Below are positions 9,181 to 17,424 of a DNA stretch of 64,000 bases, one piece after another. This DNA comes from Agreia sp. Leaf283 (GTDB taxonomy: Bacteria; Actinomycetota; Actinomycetes; Actinomycetales; Microbacteriaceae): positions 1,250,249 through 1,314,248 of the forward strand of contig NZ_LMNF01000001.1 of assembly GCF_001422485.1 (NCBI RefSeq). Direction: 5' to 3'. The notes beneath the pieces are model-generated. The model was not told the origin of the DNA, ran no database searches, and saw only the letters and a list, made by a program, of their open reading frames with translations. How positions within the stretch are numbered: the stretch's first letter is position 1; every line of letters begins with the position of its first letter. Position numbers and translations under genes: made by a program.

Positions 9181-10449
9181 CTAGAGCCGTGCCACGAGGG
9201 TGCGCGCCGCCTCGATGGTGAGACGACGGTCGTGGGTGAGGATGAACTCGAAATCGTCGTTCGATGCGGACGGCTCGCCCACCTGGCGTGCGGTCAGGGT
9301 GGCGGCGAAGTTCGGCGAGATCACCACCACGTTCCACTCCGCCACGAGGGGATCCTCCTTGTCGAGCTCGACCGCGTACACCGCGTCGCTGAGCGTCAAT
9401 TCGTCGAAGCCGTGGCCGAACACTCCGACGAAGGCGGCTGTGTCGGCCAGCGGGTAGTACCGTTCCACGGCCCGCTCGTCGAAGTTCACGCGGTGCTGGA
9501 ACGTTCCGAGGATGACGGCCGACCCGTCCTCCTGCGCGGCTCGCGCCTCGAGGAAGAGGCTGATCTCGAGAAGCAGGTCGCGGTGAGACGGTCGCGTCTC
9601 GCGACGCTCCGCCGCCACGGAGAAGGGAGTGTCCTGTCGAAGCCCTGCGAGGCGACCCGTCGGCGCCGGACGCACTCCCGAGAGCCAGGGCAGAGTATTC
9701 GGCAGCCTGCCCGGGTTTCCGAAGAACGATCCTCGGCCGAGCGTCGCGCCGAGGGCCCGAGCCGTGGTGAGATGACCTTCGTTCTCGACGCCCGTCGCGA
9801 GCACGAGGCATCCGGTCGCCTCGGCGTACGCAGAGATGGCGCTGACGATGGATGCGACGTGCTGGTCGGGCAGGCCGCCGATGAGTCGCAGATCGACGTC
9901 GATGACGTCGGGCGCGATGATGGGAAGCAGGGCGAGGGCATGGTCATCGACGCAGACCTCGGTGAGAGCGATGGCCCAGCCCTGGTCGCGGATGTCGACA
10001 ATGGACTTCAGGAGGGCGACCAGATCCGCTGCGGCGAGGTTGTGCCCGCGGATCTCGAGGACCATCGGTCGCGCCCGGGCCGTGTCGTCGAGGGACAGCG
10101 CGTGAATCGTCTCCGGTTCGGCGTGGAAGAACAGGCTCCGGGGCAACGACAGGCCGGCCCGCTCCGCGGTCTTCATCGCGGCGATCCGTCCGGCATTGTC
10201 GACCTCGACCAGCCGGTCGCTGTCGGCCGCCGCCGCCCGCAGCGCAGTGGGTGAGTCGAGCGGAGAGCCGGGAGGGCCCTGGGCCGCAGTTCCGTAGGCG
10301 ATGACCGACATGGAGTCGAGATCGAAGATCGGCTCGAAGCTCGTGCGGAGGAGTCCGGTAGCGAGGAGGCGGTCGAGTTCCACGCTCGCCGCCGAGGGCG
10401 TTTCGGTGCCTGATCGTTTGGACGAATTCACGGGTCTCAAGCATTGCAC
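9181..10449 (-). CDS. Degenerate EAL domain + DICT sensory domain protein
   Basis: The N-terminal EAL-like domain (about residues 25-260) is followed by a DICT domain (about 275-420; DTPFSVAAERRE, ISLFLEARA, FGHGFDELTL). DICT modules are linked to c-di-GMP and light sensing. The EAL fold is recognisable (SFEPIFDLDS, ATGVENEGH where active enzymes have AEGVE) but the EAL triad itself is replaced by GTA, the metal-binding Glu of the ELTE-type motif is not preserved (LEIRG), and the KxD motif reads DVDLRL. It is therefore probably not a phosphodiesterase but a c-di-GMP-binding or signalling scaffold. GTG 10449 is the outermost start; GTG 10431 is equally possible, and neither has a good ribosome site. 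Confidence 0.8.
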   Translation of the reverse strand: MQCLRPVNSSKRSGTETPSAASVELDRLLATGLLRTSFEPIFDLDSMSVIAYGTAAQGPPGSPLDSPTALRAAAADSDRLVEVDNAGRIAAMKTAERAGLSLPRSLFFHAEPETIHALSLDDTARARPMVLEIRGHNLAAADLVALLKSIVDIRDQGWAIALTEVCVDDHALALLPIIAPDVIDVDLRLIGGLPDQHVASIVSAISAYAEATGCLVLATGVENEGHLTTARALGATLGRGSFFGNPGRLPNTLPWLSGVRPAPTGRLAGLRQDTPFSVAAERRETRPSHRDLLLEISLFLEARAAQEDGSAVILGTFQHRVNFDERAVERYYPLADTAAFVGVFGHGFDELTLSDAVYAVELDKEDPLVAEWNVVVISPNFAATLTARQVGEPSASNDDFEFILTHDRRLTIEAARTLVARL

Positions 10450-10550
10450 CGTTCACCCGGCGATGCACACTCGGCGACATCCCCTGTTCGGGGCACAGAC
10501 TCGGATGATCCCGCCCAGCAGAACGATCGGCGCTGTGGCATCGTTGCCCT

Positions 10551-11561
10551 GTGACCACGACACCCCCGGCGGGAGCCTCGGCAGGCGGCTCGGCAGACGT
10601 CTCCGCAGGCGGCTCCGCAGAAAAGAAGCAGGACAGCACCCTCACCGTGCTGATCGCATTCGGCGCCAACGCGCTGGTGGCCGTGGCCAAGACGATCGCG
10701 GCGGTGCTCACGGGCTCCGCGTCGATGGTCGCCGAATCGGCGCACTCCTGGGCCGACACGGGCAACGAGGTGTTCCTCTTCATCGCCGAGCGACGCTCCG
10801 ACCGCGCGCGCGACGAGGACCATCCGCGCGGCTACGGCAAGGAGGCGTACGTCTGGTCGCTCTTCGCGGCATTCGGGCTCTTCACCGTCGGCGCCGTCGT
10901 CTCGGTGATGCACGGCGTGCAGCAGCTCTTCGAGCCCGAACGCGACGCCGACTACACCATCAACTACATCGTTCTGGGTGTCGCCCTGGTTCTCGAGGGG
11001 ATCTCGTTCCTCCAGGCGCTGCGGCAGGCGCGCTCCGCCGCGCTGCGACGGAGGGTCGGAACGCTGCACCATGTGCTCGACACGTCGAACACCACCCTCC
11101 GCGCCGTGTTCTTCGAAGACGCGGCGGCGCTCGCCGGCCTCGTCATCGCCTTCCTCGGCATTCTTCTGCACCAGCTCACCGGCAATGCGGTGTACGACGC
11201 GGTCGGGTCGATCCTGGTCGGGCTGTTGCTCGGTGTGGTCGCGTTGGTTCTGATCGACCGCAACCGCCGTTTTCTCGTGGGCCAGGTCGCCGACGACGAG
11301 ATCGAGAAGATCGTTCTCACGGCGCTGCTCGCGGCCCCCGAGGTGGAGCGGGTCACCTACCTGCACCTCGAGTTCGTCGGCCCCGAGGAGTTCTACCTCG
11401 TGGCCGCCGTCGACCTCGTGGGCAACGACCGGGAGGGGGATGTGGCAGAGGACCTGCGGCTGGCGGCGCTCGAGATCGAGAAGAGTCCGTACATCACCGA
11501 GGCGGTGCTGACCTTGTCGCTGGCGGGCGAGGCGTCATTGCCGGCGCCCGAGCAGGCCTAG
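10551..11561 (+). CDS. Cation diffusion facilitator (CDF) family metal transporter
   Basis: Divalent-metal/proton antiporter of the plasma membrane, 336 aa with about six helices from residue 28 to 245. The TM2 motif HSWADTGNE and the loop DEDHPRGYGKEAY are CDF signatures, and the TM5 acidic site is FFEDAAALAG. The C-terminal cytoplasmic domain (about 250-325) has the ferredoxin-like dimerisation fold. The first 20 residues are low-complexity Ala/Gly/Ser repeats (AGGSADVSAGGSAE). GTG 10551 is the only start before the fold. Metal specificity (Zn, Fe or Mn) cannot be assigned. Confidence 0.92.
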   Translation: MTTTPPAGASAGGSADVSAGGSAEKKQDSTLTVLIAFGANALVAVAKTIAAVLTGSASMVAESAHSWADTGNEVFLFIAERRSDRARDEDHPRGYGKEAYVWSLFAAFGLFTVGAVVSVMHGVQQLFEPERDADYTINYIVLGVALVLEGISFLQALRQARSAALRRRVGTLHHVLDTSNTTLRAVFFEDAAALAGLVIAFLGILLHQLTGNAVYDAVGSILVGLLLGVVALVLIDRNRRFLVGQVADDEIEKIVLTALLAAPEVERVTYLHLEFVGPEEFYLVAAVDLVGNDREGDVAEDLRLAALEIEKSPYITEAVLTLSLAGEASLPAPEQA

Positions 11562-11622
11562 CCCAGGCATCCTGGCCCGTCTGTGAGACCGGACCGTGGG
11601 CATCCTGCTCGCTCGCCGTCTT

Positions 11623-11691
11623 GCCCGGCCGTGGGCATCCGGATTGCCCGGCCGTGGGCATTCGGCTTTCCCGGCCGTGGGCATCCGGCTT
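11623..11691. repeat. 23-bp tandem repeat, three copies
   Basis: Three units of about 23 bp with the core CCCGGCCGTGGGCATCCGG at 11623, 11646 and 11669, plus a partial copy at about 11592-11604. The last unit runs into the stop codon of the minus-strand hydrolase gene. It fills the gap between two convergent genes. Confidence 0.8.
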
Positions 11692-12493
11692 ACTGGCCGA
11701 GCGACTGCTGGCGGAGCCAGACGAGGATCTCGGTGGCGAGCTGGTTCCAGCCGTGGTCGATCGTGAGGGAGTGGCCTCGGTCGGAGAAGGTGATGAGCTC
11801 GGTCACCGCGTTCGAGTTGCGGTACTGCGCGAGGGTCGCGTCGACGAGGGTCTCGGGCACGGTGTGGTCCTTGCCGCCGGCGATGAGAAGCAGGGGTGCG
11901 CGGTCGTCGTTGTCGGTGGCGACCTTCGCCTCGGAGTGCAGCGTGAAGTTGGCGACGGCGGCCTGGAAGAGGGGTCTTGCGGGCGAGGGGATGTTCCAGG
12001 CGTTCCAGAGCGCAGACGACTCCTCCTCGGTGAGGGCGTTGCCGAAGCCGAAGCGCCACTGCTCCTCGGTGAGCGACACGGCCTTGTGCAGGTTGCCCGG
12101 ATTGCCGAGGACGGGGAACGACGACCGCAGCTGATTGAGGGGAAGGGGGAGCACTCCCTTGATCTGCGCCGGGTCGATGGCCACGCCCGCGGCGCCGTAG
12201 CCCTGGCCCAGCAGTTTCTCGACGATGAGCCCGCCGAACGAGTGCCCGATGAGAATGGGCTGCACGTCGAACGAATCGACGATGCTCTGAAAGTGCTCGA
12301 CGACATCGTCGATGCCCTTGTCGGCGGCGTCGTCGGGATGCGCGCGCGAACTCTCGACGGTGTCGTGTTCGCCGGGCCAGAGGGGGGCCACGGCCGTGTA
12401 GCCCTCGTTCTCGAACAGCTCGATCCAGGGCTGCCAACTGGATGCGTGCACCCACAGGCCATGGATGAAGACGACGGGCTGGGGTGACGACAT
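11690..12493 (-). CDS. Alpha/beta hydrolase
   Basis: Soluble hydrolase of 267 aa. It begins at the first strand with VVFIHGLWVHASSW (oxyanion HGLW), has the nucleophile elbow LIGHSFGGLI (Ser in GHSFG), an acid residue candidate in LLIAGGKDHTVPE and the catalytic His in DRGHSLTID. ATG 12493 has AAAGGAAA upstream at normal spacing, and the extra residues of the longer frame do not fit the fold. The lid region has two repeats of QLRSSFPVLG-like helices. The substrate is unknown; the closest general families are carboxylesterases and haloperoxidase-like hydrolases. Confidence 0.88.
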   Translation of the reverse strand: MSSPQPVVFIHGLWVHASSWQPWIELFENEGYTAVAPLWPGEHDTVESSRAHPDDAADKGIDDVVEHFQSIVDSFDVQPILIGHSFGGLIVEKLLGQGYGAAGVAIDPAQIKGVLPLPLNQLRSSFPVLGNPGNLHKAVSLTEEQWRFGFGNALTEEESSALWNAWNIPSPARPLFQAAVANFTLHSEAKVATDNDDRAPLLLIAGGKDHTVPETLVDATLAQYRNSNAVTELITFSDRGHSLTIDHGWNQLATEILVWLRQQSLGQ

Positions 12494-12590
12494 GAGAGAT
12501 TTCCTTTCGATGGATCGGAAAAACACTGTGTGCACCACCATAGAACCGCACCCGTGGCCGTGTCGCGCTTTCGGGCGCGATGGGTGACGA

Positions 12591-12703
12591 AGGGGCCGTG
12601 CCCTGAGCCTGTCGAAGGGGCCGCTCCCTGATCCCGCCGAAGGGGCCGCCGTTCCCTGAGCCTGTCGAAGGGGCCGCCGTTCCCTGAGCCTGTCGAAGGG
12701 CCG
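12591..12703. repeat. Array of dispersed repeat, core CCCTGAGCCTGTCGAAGGGG
   Basis: Four imperfect head-to-tail copies, about 28 bp apart, all in the same orientation. They occupy part of the 338-bp gap 12494-12831, the only gene-free stretch above 300 bp. The same core recurs at 32.8, 35.9, 56.2, 60.8 and 61.1 kb. The rest of the gap holds a TATGGT-like promoter for the hydrolase near 12540 and the DnaA-box-like site at 12752. Confidence 0.85.
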
Positions 12704-12751
12704 CCCGAGCTCGCCGCGCTCCTCTCCTCCACAGCCCCCGTTCCGGCCAAG

Positions 12752-12760
12752 TTATCCACA
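12752..12760 (+). other. Perfect DnaA-box consensus TTATCCACA
   Basis: A single exact match to the TTATCCACA consensus, 72 bp upstream of the DUF222-HNH start codon. No second box or AT-rich unwinding element is nearby, so this is not an origin; it may be chance or a DnaA-sensitive control site. Confidence 0.3.
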
Positions 12761-12831
12761 CCCATATCCCCTGATCAAGCATCGAATGCCACCGTCGACC
12801 CAATGTCGGTGGCTACTGTTTGACTTCTCGT

Positions 12832-14469
12832 ATGGACCTCCTCGACGCATCCCTCGGCGATATCGCCGAGCGCCTTCGTGAGCTCCTCGACGAGAACCGC
12901 GCAGCCGTGAACACCGGTGCCGGGTCGGGTGCCGATTCCGGTGACGCGCTGCTCGAGGCAGCCCACGCCTGGGAGGCGATCGGTCGTGCCGGCGATGCAG
13001 CCCGAACCTGGGTCGCTGCCGAAGTCGCGCACGACTCCCGCCGCGAACTCGACACCGCCGGTCTCGCCTACCGTCACGGGTTCGCGTCAGCGAAGAAGCT
13101 CCTTGCCGCGACCACGAACATCTCGGAGCGCACCGCGGCGACCCGCATCAGTCTTGGCCAGCGGCTGCGGTCATCGATCTCGATCTCGGGAACCCCGAAT
13201 CCGAGTTTCTTCCCGGTCGTGGAGGCGGCGTTCTTCGCAGGTCAGGTCGGTGTGGATACGGCGGCGGTGATCTGCCGCACCCTGTCCGAGGTGGTGAACC
13301 GTACCGGCTGGTCGGATGCCACCGACCGGGCCGAACGACACCTGGTCGCCGCCGCGATCGCCACCGTCGCAGATGCCGCCATCGATGCCGACGCCGATTC
13401 CGACGCGGATACGGGCGTCGAAGAGAGCGACGGCACAGACGGCGCGGACGCGTTCTGGAGGGTACCGAGGCGGTACACGGTCGAGGAGATCGGCCGGCTC
13501 GCGATCCGGATCCGGGAACACCTCGACCCCGACGGAGCCGAACCCCGCGACGCCGCAAAACAGTCGCTTCGTGGGTTCAGCTACCCGAAAGTCGGCGCAG
13601 ACGGTATGGCCCGAGGCAGATACGCACTCCCACCGCTGCAACTGGGCGTGTTCCTGGCCGCGGTCGACTCCGTCCTCAGCCCGCGCACGCCCGACACATC
13701 GAATCCTTCACCTCACACGGCAAGCCAGGACGCGACCGATCTCGGTCACACAGGTGCAGGCATCACCGAAAATCAGGGCATCGCCGGAGGCGAGGAAAAC
13801 GGCCCGCTGACGAACGACCCGTCGCAACAGACGTCAGGAGCGAAGAGCGGCACCCCAGACGACCACACCATTGTCGACTCGCGCACGGCGGAGCAGAAGC
13901 TTCTCGACGCGGTCATGACCCTCCTCGAGCTGGCCGCTACCTCACCGTCCGTGTCGCTGCTGAACGGTGCGGCACCGACCGTGAACGTGCACGTCACCCT
14001 CGACGACCTCGAATCCGGGCGCGGTGCCGCGTGGATCGACGGCAGCACCGAACCGATCCCCATCAGCACCATCGACCAGCTTCGCTGCCATGGCGACACC
14101 ATCACCACCCTCTTCGGCCAGCACGGCGAGATCCTGCATCACGGCAAGACGAAACGTCTGGCCACCCGAAGGCAACGCAGAGCACTCGCCGCCCGCGACG
14201 GAGGATGCGTCATCCCCGGCTGCACCGCGCCACCGTCACGGTGTCAGGCGCACCACGTGACCCCGTGGGTGAGCGAGGACTATCCGCCCGGACGGACAGA
14301 CATCGACAACCTCGCGTTGTTGTGTCCGTTCCACCACTCCACCATCCACACCTCGGCATGGCAACTCGTCATGATCCACGGCAAGCCGCATGTCAGACCA
14401 CCGAGCTGGCAAGATCCGAATCGAACACCCCGGCCCGCCGCGCACCAACGAACAGGCAGGCCATGGTGA
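12832..14469 (+). CDS. DUF222 domain protein with C-terminal HNH endonuclease domain (13E12 type)
   Basis: Protein of 545 aa. DUF222 spans about residues 20-400, with a low-complexity Asp/Ser/Thr-rich insert (about 270-340). The HNH nuclease core follows at about 440-510: RRALAARDGGCVIPGC, then CQAHHVTPW, then NLALLCPFHHSTIH, with Cys pairs for a structural zinc. This family is multicopy in actinobacteria and related to the REP13E12 elements of mycobacteria; its biological role is not settled. ATG 12832 was chosen; an in-frame TTG at 12820 would add four residues. A TACTGT -10-like element (12814-12819) lies just upstream, suggesting a very short leader. Confidence 0.88.
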   Translation: MDLLDASLGDIAERLRELLDENRAAVNTGAGSGADSGDALLEAAHAWEAIGRAGDAARTWVAAEVAHDSRRELDTAGLAYRHGFASAKKLLAATTNISERTAATRISLGQRLRSSISISGTPNPSFFPVVEAAFFAGQVGVDTAAVICRTLSEVVNRTGWSDATDRAERHLVAAAIATVADAAIDADADSDADTGVEESDGTDGADAFWRVPRRYTVEEIGRLAIRIREHLDPDGAEPRDAAKQSLRGFSYPKVGADGMARGRYALPPLQLGVFLAAVDSVLSPRTPDTSNPSPHTASQDATDLGHTGAGITENQGIAGGEENGPLTNDPSQQTSGAKSGTPDDHTIVDSRTAEQKLLDAVMTLLELAATSPSVSLLNGAAPTVNVHVTLDDLESGRGAAWIDGSTEPIPISTIDQLRCHGDTITTLFGQHGEILHHGKTKRLATRRQRRALAARDGGCVIPGCTAPPSRCQAHHVTPWVSEDYPPGRTDIDNLALLCPFHHSTIHTSAWQLVMIHGKPHVRPPSWQDPNRTPRPAAHQRTGRPW

Positions 14470-14481
14470 CCCCGGTAACCC

Positions 14482-14602
14482 TGTTCGGCGAGCTTGTCGA
14501 GACTCTATGCCCTTCGATACCCCGTTCGTCGAGCCCGTCGAGAAGGGAGTCAGTTCGACACCTCGTGCGTCGGGCTTGTCGAGACGCGAGTCAGTCCGAC
14601 AC
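14482..14602. repeat. Degenerate repeats with core GTCGAGCnTGTCGAGA
   Basis: Copies of TTCGTCGAGCnTGTCGAGAnG, separated by 30-45 bp, run from the end of the HNH gene toward the hairpin at 14613. The core GAGCCTGTCGA is shared with the dispersed CCTGAGCCTGTCGAAGG family. Confidence 0.65.
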
Positions 14603-14612
14603 ACAGTTCGTC

Positions 14613-14642
14613 GAGCCTGTCGAGACGCTGTTCGACAGGCTC
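14613..14642. terminator. Stem-loop built from the repeat, between convergent genes
   Basis: GAGCCTGTCGA (14613-14623) pairs with TCGACAGGCTC (14632-14642) around an 8-nt loop. It lies between the convergent ends of the HNH gene and the proline-rich protein gene, so it probably terminates both. Confidence 0.55.
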
Positions 14643-14655
14643 AGGAAACGAGCTG

Positions 14656-16062
14656 CTACTGAGCCTCGAAGTAGAACTTCGTTCCGTCGAGGCTCGATAC
14701 GACCCACAGGCCCTGCTCGACCCCGGTGGTCGGGATCGCGACCGCGATGTTGCCCGATGCGGATGCGCCGGGAGCGAGCTCCGTGACCGCATCGATGCCG
14801 CCGGGTGCGATGGCAATGGCGTCGTACTGGTTGTACATGGTGCCATCGGCCGCCTCGAAGCCCACCTGCACGTAGGCGGGGTAGCCGGTCTCCGATCCGA
14901 CGTACGTCGTGGTGATGGGCAGCAGTGCGAAAGACGTTCCTGCAGGAGCCGTGTCGCTGAAGGAGTTCTCGGCGGCGACTGCGGCATCGGCGTTCAGAGT
15001 GGGGGCATTGACCGTGACCTGCCAGGTCGGCTCGCCCAACTGCGAGAGCTCGACGCTCGAACCGAGAGGAGCCGGGTTCTCGCGCGATCCGACGTCGCCC
15101 GCCACGGGGGCGCCCTGCTCGCCGGTGGACGTGTCGTCGCCTGGTTCGACGGGCTCCGAGGTGACGGAAGGGGAGTTGCTCTGGATGGCCTCATCGACGC
15201 TGTCGAAGAAGAGGCCGGTGTAGGCGATCGACAGAACAATCGAGAGGATCAGCGCGAGCAACGACACGGCGCTTCCCACGATGGCGAGCGTCTTCTTGCG
15301 TCCCTTGAGGAAGATCGCAATCACTCCGAGAACAAGGCCGACGAACGCGAAGAACCCGGTGATGTAGTTGATGAACGGAATGAACGACCCGAGGAGCGCG
15401 ACACTGCCGATGATCACCGCCGTGAGAGCGAGGCCGCCCGGACCCTTCTTCGGGCTGATCGTTCCCGGAGCATACGGCGCGGCCGGGTACTGGGCCGACG
15501 CATTTTGTCCGGACGGGTACTGCCCGGACGAGTACTGGCTCGTCGGGGGATAGCTCTGCGGCTCAGGGGGCGGCGTTCCATAGTCGCTGACCGGAGGAGT
15601 GCTGCCGTATGAGAAAGGGTTTGACTGAGTGCTGCCGTAGGACGGCGGTGCGGGTGGAGCGCTCGGGGCACTGCTGTAGGAGGGCGGTGCAGGCGGCGAG
15701 GGCGATGCAGACGGCGAGGGCGGTGCAGGTGGTGCGGGCGGTGCAGGAGGCGTCGGCGCACTCGGCGGAACGGGAGGTGACGGCGGTGGAGGAGTAGACG
15801 AGAACTGCGGTTCAGACGCACCTGCCGGTGCCGACGGCGGGATCGGGGCGGACGGCTCGGGCGAGTGTGGAGGGGCAGAGGAGAACTGCGGGGTCGTCGG
15901 AACGGGCGGCGTGCTCGAAGCCTCTGTCGAGGCAACAGCCTCTGTTGGTGCAACAGCCTCTGTTGGTGCAACAAGCTCTGTTGACGTAACAGCCTCGGGC
16001 GACGCGGGAGTCTTCGGATCGTCAGGTACACCGGGGAACGCAGGAGGCTGTGAGTCTGGCAT
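14656..16062 (-). CDS. Proline-rich membrane protein with DUF4190-like helices and secreted beta domain
   Basis: 468 aa. The N-terminal 230 residues are Pro/Ser/Ala-rich and disordered, with TEAVAPTEAVA repeats (18-bp DNA repeats near 15928-15990) and Tyr-rich QYSSGQYPSGQ segments. Two to three membrane helices follow (GLALTAVIIGSVALLGSFI, ITGFFAFVGLVLGVIAIFL, and another at LLALILSIVLSIA). The C-terminal 150 residues form an exported beta-rich domain like DUF4352 (WQVTVNAPTLNADA, ATYVG-type strands). ATG 16062 was preferred because the residues before it look non-native; TTG 16098 remains possible. The function is unknown; such proteins are common in actinobacterial envelopes. Confidence 0.78.
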   Translation of the reverse strand: MPDSQPPAFPGVPDDPKTPASPEAVTSTELVAPTEAVAPTEAVASTEASSTPPVPTTPQFSSAPPHSPEPSAPIPPSAPAGASEPQFSSTPPPPSPPVPPSAPTPPAPPAPPAPPSPSASPSPPAPPSYSSAPSAPPAPPSYGSTQSNPFSYGSTPPVSDYGTPPPEPQSYPPTSQYSSGQYPSGQNASAQYPAAPYAPGTISPKKGPGGLALTAVIIGSVALLGSFIPFINYITGFFAFVGLVLGVIAIFLKGRKKTLAIVGSAVSLLALILSIVLSIAYTGLFFDSVDEAIQSNSPSVTSEPVEPGDDTSTGEQGAPVAGDVGSRENPAPLGSSVELSQLGEPTWQVTVNAPTLNADAAVAAENSFSDTAPAGTSFALLPITTTYVGSETGYPAYVQVGFEAADGTMYNQYDAIAIAPGGIDAVTELAPGASASGNIAVAIPTTGVEQGLWVVSSLDGTKFYFEAQ

Positions 16063-16136
16063 GTTCCGAGTGTGGCAGACGGCCTTCTCAGGCAACACCC
16101 TCTCCGAAGGGCACGAGTTCCTCGAGAGGGCACGAC

Positions 16137-16157
16137 ATCGCGCGAGATGCTCGCGAT
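16137..16157 (-). terminator. Possible terminator hairpin after the amidohydrolase gene
   Basis: ATCGCGcgAG and CTCGCGAT flank a 3-nt loop, just downstream of the minus-strand stop codon at 16165. There is no T-tract; function is inferred from position. Confidence 0.35.
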
Positions 16158-16164
16158 CGACGAG

Positions 16165-17379
16165 TCAGCGCGGCAGCTCTCCCGATACGACCTCGCCCTT
16201 CGAGACCACGGCCACGATGTTCGCGGTGTCGAGATCCGACAGGTTCTGCCAGGGCCGACCGCGCATCACGACGAAGTCGGCGAGCTGGCCGGCAGCGATC
16301 CGTCCGAGCTTCTGCTCGAGCCCCAACGCGCGACTCGCCCGCGACGTGGCCGCCTGCAGGGCCCGCTCCGGAGTCCAGCCGAAGACGCGCGCCATCAACC
16401 GCACCTCCGCCATCTGATCGCCGAACTTCACGTGGTGCCCATTGGCATCCGTGCCCAGCACGAAGTCGACCCCGAGATCGGCGGCCGCCCGCATGCCGGC
16501 ATCCCGCTTCTCGACCAGCTGCGCCGCTTTGTCGGCCTGCTCGGATGACACGCCGTTCTCGCCGGCGGCGATGCGGTCGTTGATGAGCAGGGTGGGCGCC
16601 ACGGTGATGCCGGCGGCGGCGATCCGGGACGCCTGCGCCTCGGTCAGCAGAGTGCCGTGCTCGATCGAGTCGACGCCCTCGTCGATGGCGACCTCGATGC
16701 CGTCAGCGGTATGTGCATGGGCCGCGACGCGCATTCCGAGCGCGTGGGCCTCGTCGACGATCACGGCGATCTCCGCCCGCGTGTAGTTGCGCCACGAACT
16801 CTTGTCGCCCACCGAGAGAACCCCGCCGCTCGTCGCGATCTTCACCCCGTCGGCACCGGCCCTGGCGAAGTGCCGCACAAGCTGGCGGCACTGATCGGGG
16901 CCGTCGGCCAGGGGCTTGCGCTGCGTGAAGGCGGGCGGAATGAACAGGTCGCCGTGGCCGGCGGTCATGCTCACCATGCCGTGGGCCTGCATGCGGGGCC
17001 CGGTCACGACGCCCGCGTCGATCGCGCGACGCATCGAGAACTGGATGTCGTCGGCCGACAGATCGCGGATCGTCGTGACGCCGCCGCGCATCGCCGTGAG
17101 GGCGTTCGACAGGCCGTGCAGCGTCTGTTCCTCGACCCGCGTCATCAGTGGCCAGGTGAGGAAGTCGGCGGTGCCCGGCCCGGCATAGCCGACGATGTGC
17201 ACATGAGTGTCGATGAGCCCGGGGATCACGCTGAACTCGGGGGTCTCCTCACCGGCGGCGGCCGGGCGCGAGGGTTCTTCGAAGACGGCGTCGGCGCCCG
17301 ATCGGGACCAGCTCAGAGAGCGGATGCCCGCATCGGTGGTGCCGTCCCAGAGGGCCACGGCGGGAAGGTGCTGGTTCAT
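16165..17379 (-). CDS. Amidohydrolase family protein (imidazolonepropionase/prolidase-like)
   Basis: Metal-dependent cyclic amidohydrolase of 404 aa. Metal ligands: HVH in LIDTHVHIVGYAG, the carbamylated-Lys position in ADGVKIATSGG, His in RVAAHAHTADG and in SIEHGTLL, and Asp in VLGTDANGH. Family members hydrolyse imidazolone rings, cyclic amides or Xaa-Pro dipeptides. ATG 17379 has AAAGAG upstream. It is the last gene of the BMP-type importer operon (45 bp after the permease), so its substrate is probably delivered by that importer or derived from it. The exact reaction is not known. Confidence 0.85.
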   Translation of the reverse strand: MNQHLPAVALWDGTTDAGIRSLSWSRSGADAVFEEPSRPAAAGEETPEFSVIPGLIDTHVHIVGYAGPGTADFLTWPLMTRVEEQTLHGLSNALTAMRGGVTTIRDLSADDIQFSMRRAIDAGVVTGPRMQAHGMVSMTAGHGDLFIPPAFTQRKPLADGPDQCRQLVRHFARAGADGVKIATSGGVLSVGDKSSWRNYTRAEIAVIVDEAHALGMRVAAHAHTADGIEVAIDEGVDSIEHGTLLTEAQASRIAAAGITVAPTLLINDRIAAGENGVSSEQADKAAQLVEKRDAGMRAAADLGVDFVLGTDANGHHVKFGDQMAEVRLMARVFGWTPERALQAATSRASRALGLEQKLGRIAAGQLADFVVMRGRPWQNLSDLDTANIVAVVSKGEVVSGELPR

Positions 17380-17424
17380 GGTGCTCTTTCTGGCGCGGGG
17401 GAGGGTTCGGGTGGGCGCGCGGGA

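Noticed and set aside
12752..12760. Replication origin
   Set aside because: Only one DnaA box, no dnaA/dnaN genes and no AT-rich segment.
12832..14469. Mobile element or homing endonuclease
   Set aside because: DUF222-HNH proteins are common multicopy actinobacterial genes; no terminal repeats, target duplication or intron boundaries are visible.
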